NCBI GenBank assembly: GCA_963576735.1
Contig: OY755174.1
Span: forward strand, 10,788,001-10,852,000
Length of the DNA: 64,000 bases
DNA from: Bedellia somnulentella
Taxonomy: Eukaryota; Arthropoda; Insecta; Lepidoptera; Bedelliidae
Direction: 5' to 3'
In this document: positions 22,501 to 36,385 of the stretch, in pieces
How positions within the stretch are numbered: the first letter of the stretch is position 1
How the letters are laid out: each line of letters opens with the position of its first letter
Program-made: the position numbers and the translations under genes
Notes under the pieces: model-generated
The model's input: only the letters and a program-made list of their open reading frames with translations
Databases searched by the model: none
Told to the model about the DNA's origin: nothing

Positions 22501-22965
22501 GGTGTGGCAGAAGAAGCATGAAAGTAGAGTGAATGCAGTAGAAATGAGATCCCTCAGAAAAGTGTGTAATGTAAGGTTATGTGATCGTGTGAGGAATGAT
22601 GTGATTCGTGAAAGGTGTGGTGTAAAAGATGATATTGTAAGAAAGATAGAAAAAGGAATGTTGAGATGGTTTGGGCACATAGAGAGGATGGATGACAGTA
22701 AATTGGTGAAAGAGATATATAGAGCCAATGTGGAAGGTAATGTTAGTAGAGGACGACCTCGGAGGACACATTTGGATCAAATAGAAAATGTGCTCAAAAA
22801 GGCAGGTGTCCGCAGTATGAAGAATAAAAGAGCATGTATGAAAAGATTGATGGATGTAAACGAAGCCAGAGAGGTTTGCCAGGATCGTACAAAGTGGCGA
22901 TCGATAGTCTCTGCCTACCCCAATGGGAACTAACGGCGTGAGAATATGTATGTATGTATGTATGT
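19547..22965 (+). mobile_element. Full-length RTE-type LINE (copy A)
   Basis: Flanked by an exact 11-bp target duplication, ATCTTTTCCCC (19536-19546 and 22966-22976). The 5' region carries the GTGTAGTGTCGGC start shared with family A, then a GC-rich leader with TGCCGCCGTCCCGGAGCCTG. A single ORF follows (19829-22933), then a 30-bp 3' end with tandem TATG units. Nearly identical to copy B in Pfk intron 1, so it is recently active. Confidence 0.9.
19829..22933 (+). CDS. LINE endonuclease-reverse transcriptase (RTE clade)
   Basis: Encodes a 1034-residue single polyprotein. The N-terminal third is an apurinic-type endonuclease with TMNVCGG (about 36), VNETK (65), MLGDFN (170), IDFVIVDER (about 240) and TDHFLV (265), so the catalytic Asn/Glu/Asp/His set is present. 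A charged linker (300-450) follows. The reverse transcriptase spans about 540-830: NYRGISLL, FIDLEKAYDRV (661), GVRQGCVASPWLFN (about 715) and LLYADDQ (760, both catalytic Asp present). The C-terminus has EFVYLGSLFTRDG and GMLRWFGHIERMDD. The linkage of endonuclease and RT in one ORF without a gag-like ORF1, plus the tandem-repeat 3' tail, fits the RTE clade; clade assignment is by eye. It nicks target DNA and copies its RNA into the break. No stop or frameshift, so potentially functional. It lies outside any host gene I can see. The alternative start codons are not resolvable; the first in-frame ATG was used. Confidence 0.9.
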   Translation: MCLETTIKRGGGDVARHSSRRGSSRGEKWAKETRFSTMNVCGGMHEKLDEVCLIMEERKLDFLCVNETKRKGKEVSQLGQFTAIWSGVAESDRACQGVGLLISERMAKCMKDYACVSPRLLWIKVKVGLVRMRIICVYAPDMSRSLSEREEFWNLLDDVANGCDENEKIVMLGDFNSWVGVSRNGCERVLGKFGDKRVNENGEKVIDVCLERNLCVTNTLFEHKDIHMYTRQRGSERSMIDFVIVDERLKAKVVDTRVHRGINVGTDHFLVISRLRGLCTRWRHRAKVSTTEFARIKVEKLEEDENIRDEYMKKLDDRLRCVEMKDELEIEEVWDVLKSSMVECATEVCGLSKRTNRPPTSWWDKDVKEAVGDKKKAWLDLLAIKASKRMDARVTDDVVKNSEDEYKRVKNEVKKKIEKKKRDLIEWCERKLSDNFRNNQKLFWKYIRKEKGVSQNTRVNVVRDEQGELATDESSIRRVWKNYFEGLFEKEDSSISSPISSNVDWNDVMGDFSDSEISMEEIMNAMKSMKLGKAAGYDRINTEMLRAGKGVVASWLYFLFQKCWSSGKVPQDWCKAVIVPLYKGKGLHQEARNYRGISLLSIVGKLYAKVLIERVMNETDDKIWDVQAGFRKGMGCMDQIFSLRSITEKFLAKNRKVYCSFIDLEKAYDRVVRKCLWEVLSKFGLGSRLIRALVSLYEDSSACVRVNGENTDWFGISRGVRQGCVASPWLFNLFMDDCLTELRESDYGLRMGGFIIKCLLYADDQVLLASSVEELQEMMNIACASFEKKGMRVNVDKTKTMVFEREVNMTECVIEINGKKVEQVKEFVYLGSLFTRDGKCDEDIERRVKKGNAVNGALDSLMSSQSVSEKARMAVHDAVLVPTLMYGSECWVWQKKHESRVNAVEMRSLRKVCNVRLCDRVRNDVIRERCGVKDDIVRKIEKGMLRWFGHIERMDDSKLVKEIYRANVEGNVSRGRPRRTHLDQIENVLKKAGVRSMKNKRACMKRLMDVNEAREVCQDRTKWRSIVSAYPNGN

Positions 22966-23213
22966 ATCTTTTCCCCACGTAACTTTCAAAAGTGGCTGAG
23001 GAATTTTGTAATTCCTTAGCTCTGGCTACCCCTCATAGGGATTTATAGCCTTGAGTATATGTATGTATGTAAATTTTTATAGTTAGAAGCTCTGGCTTTT
23101 CATGACATCTAATTATTATGACGCTTTTTTCACAGTGTTATGAGCTGTAACAAACAGAAAAAATAGTTGTAATTTTATTATCGAAACATTAATAACAAAT
23201 GTAATACTATAAA

Positions 23214-23345
23214 TAAAGGAAAGAAAAATTTGGACACAGGCGGGAATGCCGCTTTTCTTTCCTTTATTTATTCCTTATTTATTAGTAATAATCCCCACAT
23301 GAGGTTTTCATGAACAAAAACATTCAAACAAATGTAATTGTTTTT
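23214..23345 (+). repeat. Foldback tRNA-like repeat, internally deleted
   Basis: Begins AAAGGAAAGAAAAATTTGGA with CACAGGCGGG, jumps into the opposite arm (CTTTTCTTTCCTTTATTTAT) and ends AATCCCCACATGAGG...AACATTCAAA. Same family as 4482-4720, with both tRNA bodies lost. Confidence 0.6.
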
Positions 23346-24589
23346 CGCGGTGTATAGTAAAGTTATGCGCTATCTCACTCTTAACATAATTTGAATGGTT
23401 ACAATTAATTCCTCCCTCATGAATTCAATAGTTTGCCATGACAGCCTATATATTTCCCAAAAAAATGGACTTGAGCCTGCATGGGGTTGATTTGGTCATA
23501 CCCACCACGCTGTTGGAAAACTGACGAATACAGTGATAGTATTAGTAGGTTAAATAGCAGTATCATTCAGATAATCTCAAGCAAATCGTATTTATTTTCG
23601 TGTTATCATTTAAATATTTTTAAGATTATAAATATCTCATATCTCATATCGCAGTTTTTTTTTTATTTTAATTTTTATTTTAAAACTTCACTTTCTAGAT
23701 CTGAAGCCTATAATGTTCTAGCATCAATATTAAGGTACTATTGCTGGATGTGGTAAAACAACTGAAAATACAATTGAAAATGTTGATATATTTTAATCTT
23801 ACTGAAAATAATCGAATAATATTAAAACACATTGTTCTAAGTATAGAGTACATAAAACATGTAATCAAATAGTCGTAAAATATAATGGAAGGGAAATCCT
23901 TAGACCCCTATTGATACAAACCACTGTTTTATGTATAACGATGCTATTTTATAGCAGGACCATTGTTTTTTTGTAAAATTTTATGACATTGAATATTGTT
24001 TACGACTTGCTTAGCATTGATTTAATCAATAATTTGTATAAGTATATTTTAGTTGTTGTTGTGTATACGTACTATCTTTACGTACTACCGTATTTATTAC
24101 CTTTTGTTTATGTGTATACTCTATATATACGAGTATTTAAAGTTCATGCTATTTCAAATTTATATTATTTTATTACATAAAACATTTATATTTATTAGTT
24201 GTTATTTATTATCAGTATAATATAAGTATAGTATTATATTATCTGTGATGGTATTTATAGTGTCTGAGATTTCCCAACAGTTTTCCCACAACGATCCCAA
24301 CAAAATGCTGAGTCAGATGGTCTTTTGTTGCTGACACAAGCACATAAGCCAAAAACTTTAAGTGATTTTCTTGATGTTTTGATATTGTTTGTTTGGTTTG
24401 TTTGGAGTCGGTAACAAACAAAAATCTTTCTTCCTTATTTCCTTACTAGCACAGTTGGGAAAAGATAATCCATAAATGTAAGATGCTTGGATTTAAAGCC
24501 TGAATCGGACCTCAACTCCTGTGTTTTTGTGAGTTACGTGTTGTTCATTTATCAGAGTTGTTAAAGATGAATATCAATATAGGAAAAGG
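23346..24589. other. Intergenic stretch, nothing assigned
   Basis: Very AT-rich. The open frames here (for example 23481-23756 and 23983-24180) are AT-driven and show no domain, splice or start context. Confidence 0.45.
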
Positions 24590-24829
24590 AGGAGTCGGCT
24601 TAGAATTGTACTACGTCATTTCTACCCGCGGGTGTTCGTAAGAGGCAACTAAGGATACTGGGGCTTTTAAAGAGGTTGTTGGGCGACGCAGTTGGAGATA
24701 AATCACCAGCAACCTTTATTTACAATCATTTCCCCACTCTACTTCCAAAAGTGGCAAAGGAATTTCTTATTCTGAAGCTCTCACTACCCCTTCTTGGTTA
24801 TTTATAGTCGTGACTATGTGTATGTACTT
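24590..24829 (+). repeat. Family A repeat, diverged
   Basis: Aligns along its whole length (GTCGGCTTAGAATTGTACTA ... CCACTCTACTTCCAAAAGTG ... AGTCGTGACTATGTGTATG) with many substitutions. It abuts the Helitron at 24831. Confidence 0.65.
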
Positions 24830-24830
24830 A

Positions 24831-24949
24831 TCTATACTTATAATAAATCTGTAGAGAGGTCAATTCTGTACATGTAATATATTTTCAAAATAACTATCAG
24901 GTGGTGATTAGGGATCGATACTGATGCCAAAAATGCAATCAGTAAAATT

Positions 24950-24987
<38 letters not shown>

Positions 24988-25783
24988 GGTTTGTATGTTC
25001 CTAATGGAAACAAAAACTAATCGACGGATTTTAACGAAACTTGGTACAATTATTCTTCATACACCTGCGCAGGTTTTTGTATACTTTCCAGCTGAGTAGT
25101 AAAGGGGAATTTTGGGAAATTTTCGGAAAACGGGAGAAGTTACTCCATTTTTTAAGCTTCCGTCGCGTGTGCAGCCTCAATGGTTAAACTTACATAGAAA
25201 TCATGTGTGACGGAAATATTCTTCATAAAATATAGCAGTTTATGTCTATCTTTTACGGTTGACTCACAATAACACGTGTAATTCCTGATAGCTTAGCAGT
25301 TCGGAACATTCTGATTATATTTGTTTACTCTTACGTTTGTAAAAGTCTCACTCATCCCAAATTTAAAAAAAGGTAACATTATTACCTATTCAATAAAAAA
25401 AGAATCATAGAAATCGTTAGATAAACACCGAAATTATACATAAAATAAGCCATCGCGCCCGTGATCAAAACCAAATCTTTACTAATTTACATATAACATA
25501 CTAGAAGGCGCCAGTAGTTGCATCCTACATCACGTAATGATTTATTTTTTAGACTGTTATAAATACTTCATAGCGTTTTATTTCAAAATTTGCTATTAAA
25601 CGGAAATACTGAACCGTTCATCAAAGCGCATTTAAAATCACCAAACTACACTGTTTAGGGAGTGCTATAAATTTAATAAATTGAAAACATTGCGCTGAAT
25701 TTCACAATGCTTGAGCAGTGACTGAAGAAAGAAATCTCTTAAAAAAACAATGCTACCCGTGCGAAGCTGGGACGATCCACTAG
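24831..25783 (+). mobile_element. Non-autonomous Helitron
   Basis: Starts TCTATACTTATAATAAATCT after an A and ends CCACTAG before a T, the TC...CTAG ends and A/T insertion site typical of Helitrons. The 3' end has the GC-rich CCGTGCGAAGCTGGGACG block. A (TCTG)n array lies at about 24953-24990. No Rep/helicase coding capacity; 953 bp. Confidence 0.75.
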
Positions 25784-25828
25784 TGTATAAATATAAATTG
25801 AATGTTATTGAATTAATCCGTTGACTAC

Positions 25829-26090
25829 CTCCGTGGTCTCGCGGTTAAGCACTTGGCTTCAAGTAAGGAGGTCTTGGGTTCGATTCCTGAGATCGTAGGA
25901 TTTCAATCACATCACCTGATTATCCGAAAATTAAGATGATTCCGTGCTTCGGAGGGCACGTTAAGCCGTCGGTCCCGGCTTCTATCACGGTAGTAGTCGT
26001 TAGTCTGGCCAACCCGCAATAGGCCAGCGTCAGGCCAAATCACCCTATATAGGGTAGCTCGAGCCCCTTGGTGGGGACATATTATATGAA
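25829..26090 (+). repeat. Family B tRNA-derived SINE
   Basis: The tRNA-like head has TGGTCTCGCGGTTAAGC as A box and GGGTTCGATTCC as B box. The body contains ATTCCGTGCTTCGGAGGGCA, CGTTAAGCCGTCGGTCCCGG and AATCACCCTATATAGGGTAG. Same family as 8336-8662. Confidence 0.75.
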
Positions 26091-26106
26091 TTGGTTTGTA
26101 TTTGTA

Positions 26107-26385
26107 TAGTGTTGGCTTAGAAAAGCATTAACCTATTTTATATCACGGATGTTGTAAGAGATGACTTACGGTTTTAGTACTTAAAAACGATGGTTAGATG
26201 TTGTGGCTTGAGACCCATCACCAACTATCCTTTCTTTTACTATCATTTCGTAAATGATAGTACAAGAAAGGATTATTATTGATAGTAAAAGAAAAGAAAG
26301 GAAAAAGTTCAATTGTGACTTGGGAATTTTTTATTCTGAGGCTCTGACTACCCTCTTTTGGCATTATATCCTTGAGTAAAGATAA
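26107..26385 (+). repeat. Family A repeat with internal inverted duplication
   Basis: Decayed family A copy (TAGTGTTGGCTTAGAAAAGC ... GAGACCCATCACCAACTATC ... GGCTCTGACTACCC). Its middle contains a 47-bp hairpin (26227-26273, 22-bp arms with one mismatch), made from the CCTTTATTTTACCATC region duplicated in inverse orientation. Confidence 0.55.
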
Positions 26386-26559
26386 CATCTTTTCGTATGA
26401 CCTAAACAACATACCTACACACGGTTTACGAGAAAACTCTACCGCTGCTTATTCACGAATACTCTGCCCATGTGACAACACTTAAAATAACACAATAACA
26501 AACACAATTCTTCATTGTTATTTTGAGATGAGACCATAAGCCAATAGACACCCGACACA

Positions 26560-26840
26560 AAGATTTCCATTAACTACTCCGGCCTACCCTCACTGCATTA
26601 TCCGCAACGTGGCCGCCACTCCAGAACTTTCGGGTCCCAATGGCTGTCAATTTTACATGCAATGTACAATGCTCATGCCACTTCAGTTTTGCAACTCTTT
26701 AAACTATGTTGGTTACCCCGATCCTTCTACGAATCACCTCGTTGCGGATTCGATTCCATAGTAAAAAAATCTGATTATAGCACTATCCACTACCCTTTGA
26801 GTGAATGAGCCTTCTAATAAAGCGCAGTGTAAAGACATTC
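26560..26840 (-). mobile_element. LINE 3' fragment, old copy
   Basis: A more mutated relative of 6932-7362: GGCCTACCCTCACTGCATTA, ACGTGGCCGCCACTCCAGAA, CTCGTTGCGGATTCGATT. No usable reading frame. Confidence 0.6.
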
Positions 26841-26849
26841 GGCCATTTA

Positions 26850-27235
26850 CATACATACACGGGTGTCGTACTCACGTTATTAGTTCCGATTGAGGCAAGC
26901 TGAGACTTTCGATTGCCACTTTTTACGATCCAGCTAGAGCATCATTTACATTCATCAATGTTTTCATACATGCACATTTATTATTCAGACTGCGGACGCC
27001 TGCCTTTTGAGAGAACATTCGCTATTTGATCAAATAGGTCGTCCTCTACTGACAATACAATACCATTCTCATTGGCTCTTCTGTCATCCATCATCTCTAT
27101 TTGCCTAAACCATCTTAACATTCCATTTCTTATCTTTTTTACAATGTCATCTTTCAAACCGCACCTTTCACAAGTCACTCTATTTTACACGCGATCACAT
27201 AAAATGTATACACATAAATATTTCAAATTTTCCTG
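26850..27235 (-). mobile_element. Degenerate RTE LINE 3' fragment
   Basis: Minus-strand remnant of the abundant RTE. The frame 27178-26981 still shows CERCGLKDDIVKKI, GMLRWFRQIEMMDD and DQIANVL. It ends at 26860-26900 with the inverted TATG tail and ACTCACG...TTAGTTCC. Multiple indels. Confidence 0.75.
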
Positions 27236-27290
27236 AGGGAACTCATTTCTAAAATAATTGTTACTATTTTTTTAAAATAATTGTTGACAG

Positions 27291-27415
27291 TTGATGGGTC
27301 TCCAACCACATCGTCCAACAATCACTTAAAAAGATTCAATACCTTAGTAGGCTCTTAAGACACCCACACTAAGAAATGGGGTAGTGTTATTCTAAGCAGA
27401 CAACACACAGCTAAC
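27291..27415 (-). repeat. Family A repeat, 5' half
   Basis: Minus-strand 5' portion only (GATGGGTCTCCAACCACATC ... GGGGTAGTGTTATTCTAAGC). The 3' half is lost. Confidence 0.65.
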
Positions 27416-27472
27416 GCGCATATTCTACACGCTATCATAACGTGTTAGAATTAAACTCGTCGGTCTTAAATA

Positions 27473-27704
27473 CATACATACATACATATACTCACGGCTA
27501 TAAATCCCTTGAAGGGGTAGCCAGAGCTAGGGAATGAGACATTCCTCAGCCACCTTTGGAAGTTGCGTGGGGAAAAGATGGTGAAATAAAGATTGTTGGT
27601 GATGGGTCTCCAACCGCATCGCTCAAAAATCCCTTAAAAGCCCCAAAACCGTTAGTCGCCTCTTACGTACACCCACCGGAAGAAATGGGGTAGTGCTATT
27701 CTAA
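27473..27704 (-). repeat. Family A repeat, 5'-truncated with target duplication
   Basis: Flanked by an exact 11-bp duplication, GGTCTTAAATA (27462-27472 and 27705-27715). It lacks the outermost 5' GCTGTGTAGTGTCGGC, as expected for 5' truncation during target-primed reverse transcription. It otherwise matches 8902-9155 closely. Confidence 0.85.
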
Positions 27705-27715
27705 GGTCTTAAATA

Positions 27716-28590
27716 AAAGAAATATATTTTGAAAATTTATGTATTTTGAAATAAAATTAACATCAAGCATTAAAATTGACGAAAGTTTTCGTAAATAAAA
27801 TATTGGACACAACTTTACACAGGAAAGAGCTAACTTAGTCATAACTGAATAAAAACTATATCCCAATTCATGCAATTATTCTTAATCTCAATAGTCTCCA
27901 GACATTTATTAATAATCTGCTCACTCTCAATATATTAACTTCCTTTACATTCGTACCAAAATAATTTAACAAGATTAACAAGCACCTTTTAAAATTATCT
28001 AATGTATTTAAATAATGAACAGGAATGAAGTTTGAAGGTATAGATAAAATGAGTACAAAAATAGATAACGCATTTAAGAACAATAAAAATAAAAGTTTGA
28101 ATATTCTATTCACAGTAATAAAGTAACTTTATGAAGGAAAGTTAAATGCATTATGGAATATATTTACCGTGTTTATCGACACGTTGTCATGTGATTTAAT
28201 CAATTCATATAATTTGTGTATACAACACCTTTAACCTAATTTCTTTTTACAATTTAGGAGATATTTTACAACCCTGTATCCACTAAACTATCAATGACAA
28301 AATATACTTAGACTTAACGGAAACTCTTCTACGCCAATTTCATAGTATTTTAAATGAGCAACAATAATATGTACTAGGCTTTGTAATACATATTTTGTTA
28401 ATTATAAACTATGGAAAAATAGGATACAAATATTACGTTTTGGCACTGAAGGGTTAATCTTTAAAAAAAATAAAACTTCCAACTAACAAGTGAATGAGAA
28501 ATCGACAGAAGAGTTGAGTAAAAAAGGTGAAGTGGGAATGCACTGTAGTAGAAAATAAAACCTATTGAATACAAGAATAGTGGAACAATT
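27716..28590. other. Downstream region of TRAM, nothing assigned
   Basis: AT-rich; probably contains the TRAM 3' UTR and poly(A) site, but no single signal stands out. The 81-codon minus frame 28113-27868 has no supporting context. Confidence 0.4.
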
Positions 28591-28598
28591 CGTTCAAT

Positions 28599-32446
<3,848 letters not shown>

Positions 32447-32806
32447 CTAATCTGTAAGTATTATCCAGGTATATGGTATATATTACAAATACTGCAAGTA
32501 TTAAGTTTTCTCTCAGCTTATATTCAATATTACTTTTCAAGTTCTAGAATTATTTGATAACACTAGAATATAGTAATTTTCACTTCGAATCGAAATCTGT
32601 TAAATCTGGGCTGTCTCCTCTGCCTCCGTGACACCTTTCACCAGTGTTGTCATAGTCACATAAGACTAAATCCGTATTTTATTATTATTTAGATTAGAAT
32701 ATACGAAGGTAACCGATTCGATTACTTTACTTATGACTTAAAAAAAAAGTCAGTGAAATGCATATTTTGAACATTTTTTTAATTATGTTTGGTTGGAGTG
32801 CTTCTC

Positions 32807-32887
32807 AATCCGGCGATTTTTTCTTGAATTTAAGGGCTACGCTCTTGTCTGTGGAATAGTTTGTGCTCTTAGCCTCCTCCTTCACCT
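32807..32887 (-). other. Possible last exon of an unidentified minus-strand gene
   Basis: After a plausible acceptor (TTCGGCAG) the minus strand reads VKEEAKSTNY, then STDKSVALKFKKKSPD and TGA: a short, charged, codon-like stretch of 26 residues. An AATTAAA lies about 35 bases further. No partner exon was found up to 38.7 kb, so it may be a chance frame, a processed fragment or the end of a gene with distant exons. Confidence 0.25.
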
Positions 32888-32889
32888 GC

Positions 32890-33985
32890 CGAATTAAGTA
32901 ATTGAAAATTAAATATAATTAAAACCCTATAGTAGCAGTAAAATAATTTGGGCCGCTTCGATTGCAGTGAGCCGAGACGTGCCGAAAATTTGTAATTCTA
33001 TGGATTATTTATTATGGGTCCAACAATCATTATCTTAGCTACTACGTTTTCAAACCGCAGTCACAGATAAAATTAATTCATACATACATACATATTCTCA
33101 CGCCGTTAGTTCCCGATCGTATAAAATATCGTGCGTTCGTCATTCGTTACTTTTAAATCCGCAGAAATGCGGACAAATCAATAAGCATGGCAACACTCCT
33201 TTCACTGCTGTATTTTGTCTCCTTTCCGCTACGCGTTTAATGAAACGTCAACAAATAAGTTGTTGTGTTGGAACCACGCAGGAATGACAATATTGAAATG
33301 ACACCTATCAAATAAAAAAACTTAAATTAGTGAAAACGACCAATCGCTGTTTAATTATAATGAACATTAAAAACGGTTTATGTAAACGGTAAACGGCAAC
33401 ATAAAATATGAAATCCATTATTAGATACTGACAAAGGTTCTCAAAGTTATGAGTGGCGGACACCGAATTTGAAATCATTTAATAGTTTTTTCTCTGGATA
33501 GTACTGTATTTATTTACCGCCTCCTCACCTCAACCAATTCGACGGTTGACGACGACTCACGGCCGACTCTCACACAATATCTTTCTTCTTTGTGAAATAT
33601 ATATCATTGGGGAAGACAGGCACTAAATCACCCCTTTATTACGATCACGGACAATATATGATTATGGTCGAATTGGGCAAAGTTCACTTCGTTCATAATT
33701 ATTCTTAATTTATTATGTTCCCTTGTTTTAACCTAAATGGAACATAACTTTTCTAGGTAGATGGGTTTTTCGACGAAAATGTTTGACCGAGCCTGCCAGT
33801 CGCTTCTAGAATAGACTAGGCAAAGCCCGAAGCTGATTATTTTACCTCCGACGTTTGACTAAAAAGTTAGGAACTTCTAAAACTACTTTGATCAAAGGGC
33901 GAAATTAGAATTTATATCGGGGTTAGATTAAAGGCTTTGGTTAAACCTAGGATAAACAAATATTTCTGCGAAGAGACCGCATATC
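32890..33985. other. Intergenic stretch upstream of TRAM
   Basis: Contains a 45-bp RTE 3' tip at about 33079-33120 (minus; ACAT repeats then TCTCACGCCGTTAGTTCC). Otherwise nothing is recognised. The TRAM promoter should lie nearer, in 32440-32800, but no clear core element stands out. Confidence 0.4.
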
Positions 33986-33999
33986 GACCTTTGATATTT

Positions 34000-34244
34000 A
34001 CATACATATACTCACGGCTATAAATCCCTTAACGGGGTAGCCAGAGCTTTGGAATGAAAAATTCCTCAGCCACTTTTGGAAGTTGATTGGGGAAAAGATG
34101 GTAATAATAAATGTTTTTGGTGACGGGTCTCCAACCACATCGCCCTAAAATCACTTAATAAGCCCCTATACCCTTAGTCGCCTCTTACGATCACCCACGG
34201 GTAGAAATGGGGTAGTGTTATTCTAAGCCGACACTACACGGCAA
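34000..34244 (-). repeat. Family A repeat, full length with target duplication
   Basis: Intact 245-bp minus-strand copy flanked by an exact 10-bp duplication, TTTGATATTT (33990-33999 and 34245-34254). Defines both ends of the element. Confidence 0.88.
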
Positions 34245-34759
34245 TTTGATATTTGTCCATGAAAATATATCTGTAGATCTGGAGCAAAATCCTTCGCTGT
34301 TTCACTTGTGTAAAAGCTTGGTATCACTACGAGTCCTACCTCGTTTTCATTTAAATTAAATATATTAAATGATTTACTTATATGCTTGAATAAGGAAATA
34401 AATAATAATAATAAACACAGGGCGTCCCAAGGCGACGCTACACGGAGGAAAAGTATTAAATATTAATGATAGGATATTTAACTGAAAGAAGACATAGTTT
34501 TAGTTTTAATAATAAGTAGGACTGCATTTACAGTTTTTTTTAAAATCGTCTACCTCAACCGGGAATTGAACCCGCCAAATGTAATAGAAAAATTACATGT
34601 ATTTTGTAATAGCGTTTGAAAGGGATACTCTTAAGCATTTTTTCCTAAATAACTAGCATATTAAATGAAACTAAGATTTAAAAAATATATATTAAATGCT
34701 CAAAATGTGATCCGTTCCGTTGTACACAAACTTTCTTTTTTTTAATAATTTATCTCCCT

Positions 34760-34990
34760 GTCGATTTACTTATTTGTGCATGGTGGATGTTTGAAATAAT
34801 ACGTCTAAGTTCATTTTTTAACTCCTGCATAATGTTGTGCCGGTTCCTGTAAACTAAATCTTTTACATAACCCTATAAAAAAAACAAGTGGGGTTAGATC
34901 TGGGGATCTCGGTGGCCATCCAATTTGTCCAAAAGTGCCGATCCAGGAATCTTTAATATTTAAGGTACTTTCCCTCCGTGTGGCATCGCA
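34760..34990 (-). pseudogene. Mariner/Tc1-type transposase C-terminal fragment
   Basis: The minus strand encodes GWPPRSPDLTPL and, after a frameshift, GYVKDLVYRNRHNIMQELKN. This is the region around the third catalytic residue of mariner-like DDE transposases, here frameshifted and truncated. Dead copy. Confidence 0.65.
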
Positions 34991-35012
34991 GTGGGACGCA
35001 CTGTATATATAT

Positions 35013-35760
35013 ACAGGGTGTAATTGTAACGACTGTTTTCAATGAAAAGTATGATTAATTATCACGTATAGAGGCAGAATTCGTTGAAAAAAAACACACT
35101 TATTTTTTTTCAAATTTTGTTAAAATTTGCACTAAGAAAGTAGTACTATTGACACCAACACGCTCAATGTGTGCGTGAAACGCGATGACAAGGCGGGCAA
35201 CTCAGCTGACAGCTGCGACCCGCCGTGACCCTTAACCGGCGGCCAAATCAAATCAAGGCCAGTAAAGTAATCAATCGAACTTAGCTTCTTATATCTTCTT
35301 ATTTTTTACATGTTATTATTTGACGTGATAAATTTGAATAACACTACCCCATAGTTAATACTGCGTTGGAATGCGGCAGTATGTTCAGAGAAAAATTCAT
35401 AATTCGTAAACATCGATCGCCGCGAAATTCAAAATCTGCATACGTCTCAAGTCGGGCGGGCTTGTGGGCATTTTATCAAAGGAACAGTATTAGTACTAAG
35501 TTGGTTGTTTGTAGCTCATTGTGTTTGTGTCGCTTATGATTGGATGTCACTTTGATTTTTCGCATTAATTTTCGGAGTGTGAGTTCAGTTTTAGTATCTT
35601 GTGTTGTGATTGTGTTGAATATGGCGTACACGAACCAGCAAAGTTCAGTGTTGGTGTTTTATAATGTTAATTCTCAAAATGTTCTGCGTTTTGCGCAAAT
35701 AAAGGTGATAGCCCGGATCTGCCACTGCCAATCAAAACGGGGTGAGTTATTTTTATTCGT
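35013..35760 (+). mobile_element. 5' end of a mariner-like element, decayed
   Basis: Starts ACAGGGTGTAATTGTAACGA, a terminus style common in insect DNA transposons. At 35621 a frame starts MAYTNQQSSVLVFYNV. This resembles the N-terminal helix-turn-helix (DUF4817-type) that precedes some mariner-like transposases, then frameshifts near 35708. The orientation is opposite to the C-terminal piece at 34760-34990, so they are separate or rearranged copies. Confidence 0.45.
35329..35465 (+). repeat. Unclassified direct repeat, copy 1
   Basis: ACACTACCCCATAGTTAATA ... GCCGCGAAATTCAAAA ... CTCAAGT. Matches 36237-36385 with gaps; the pair is about 0.9 kb apart. Confidence 0.5.
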
Positions 35761-36112
35761 ATTCTTTAGTTAACTGTGATAGAGTACAGATACACCCGTT
35801 TAGAGCCCTTTAGCCCCGAGAGAGTTTAGTAAACACCAAGAACTCCTCCAATTTCGATGTCGGTTAATGAATGAATAGGTATCTCTTGCGCACTTTATTT
35901 TATGCCACGTAAATGCATCGTTTCGAGGGTCTCTATTTGTTTTTAACTTTATTATCTTACGCTCATGAAGTACATACATTACATACATACTCACGCCGTT
36001 ACTACCCTTTGGGGAGGCAGAGATGTAAAGTAAAACAAAAATAGCGGTAGCTGATTATTTAGGACGACAGTTTTGTTATAATCGTCGGTGTTAATTAATA
36101 GCGATAGATTTT

Positions 36113-36232
36113 TTACATACATATTCTCACGCCATTAGCTCCCATTGGGGTAGGCAGAGACTATCGATCGCCACTTCGTACGATCCTGGCAAACCTCTCT
36201 AGCTTTGTTTACATCCATCAATCTTTTTACTT
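36113..36232 (-). repeat. RTE LINE 3' end fragment
   Basis: Matches the last 115 bp of the RTE on the minus strand, including ATCGATCGCCACTTCGTACG and CTCTCTAGCTTTGTTTACAT. A shorter tip with the same start lies at 35972-36030. Confidence 0.75.
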
Positions 36233-36236
36233 GAAA

Positions 36237-36385
36237 ATATTTGAATTACACTACCCCATATTTAATACTGGATTGAAATACGAGGCGACTAAGACCACAG
36301 CCTCACCAGGCGCGGCGATAAGTTCAAAGAAAAATCAAACATAGCCGCGAAATTCAAAAAATTTTTGCATTGCTGTCAAGTGCGG
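36237..36385 (+). repeat. Unclassified direct repeat, copy 2
   Basis: Second copy of 35329-35465, immediately after the RTE 3' fragment; has an extra CGACTAAGACCACAGCCTCA segment. Sequence 36390-36645 is unassigned. Confidence 0.5.

Larger units (their letters stand above)
19393..23074 (+). repeat. Family A repeat split by the RTE insertion
   Basis: The 5' part is 19393-19546 (GCTGTGTAGTGTCGGCTTAG through CATCTTTTCCCC). The 3' part resumes at 22966 (ATCTTTTCCCCACGTAACTT) and ends with the TATGTATG tail near 23074. The duplicated ATCTTTTCCCC shows where the LINE entered. Confidence 0.85.
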
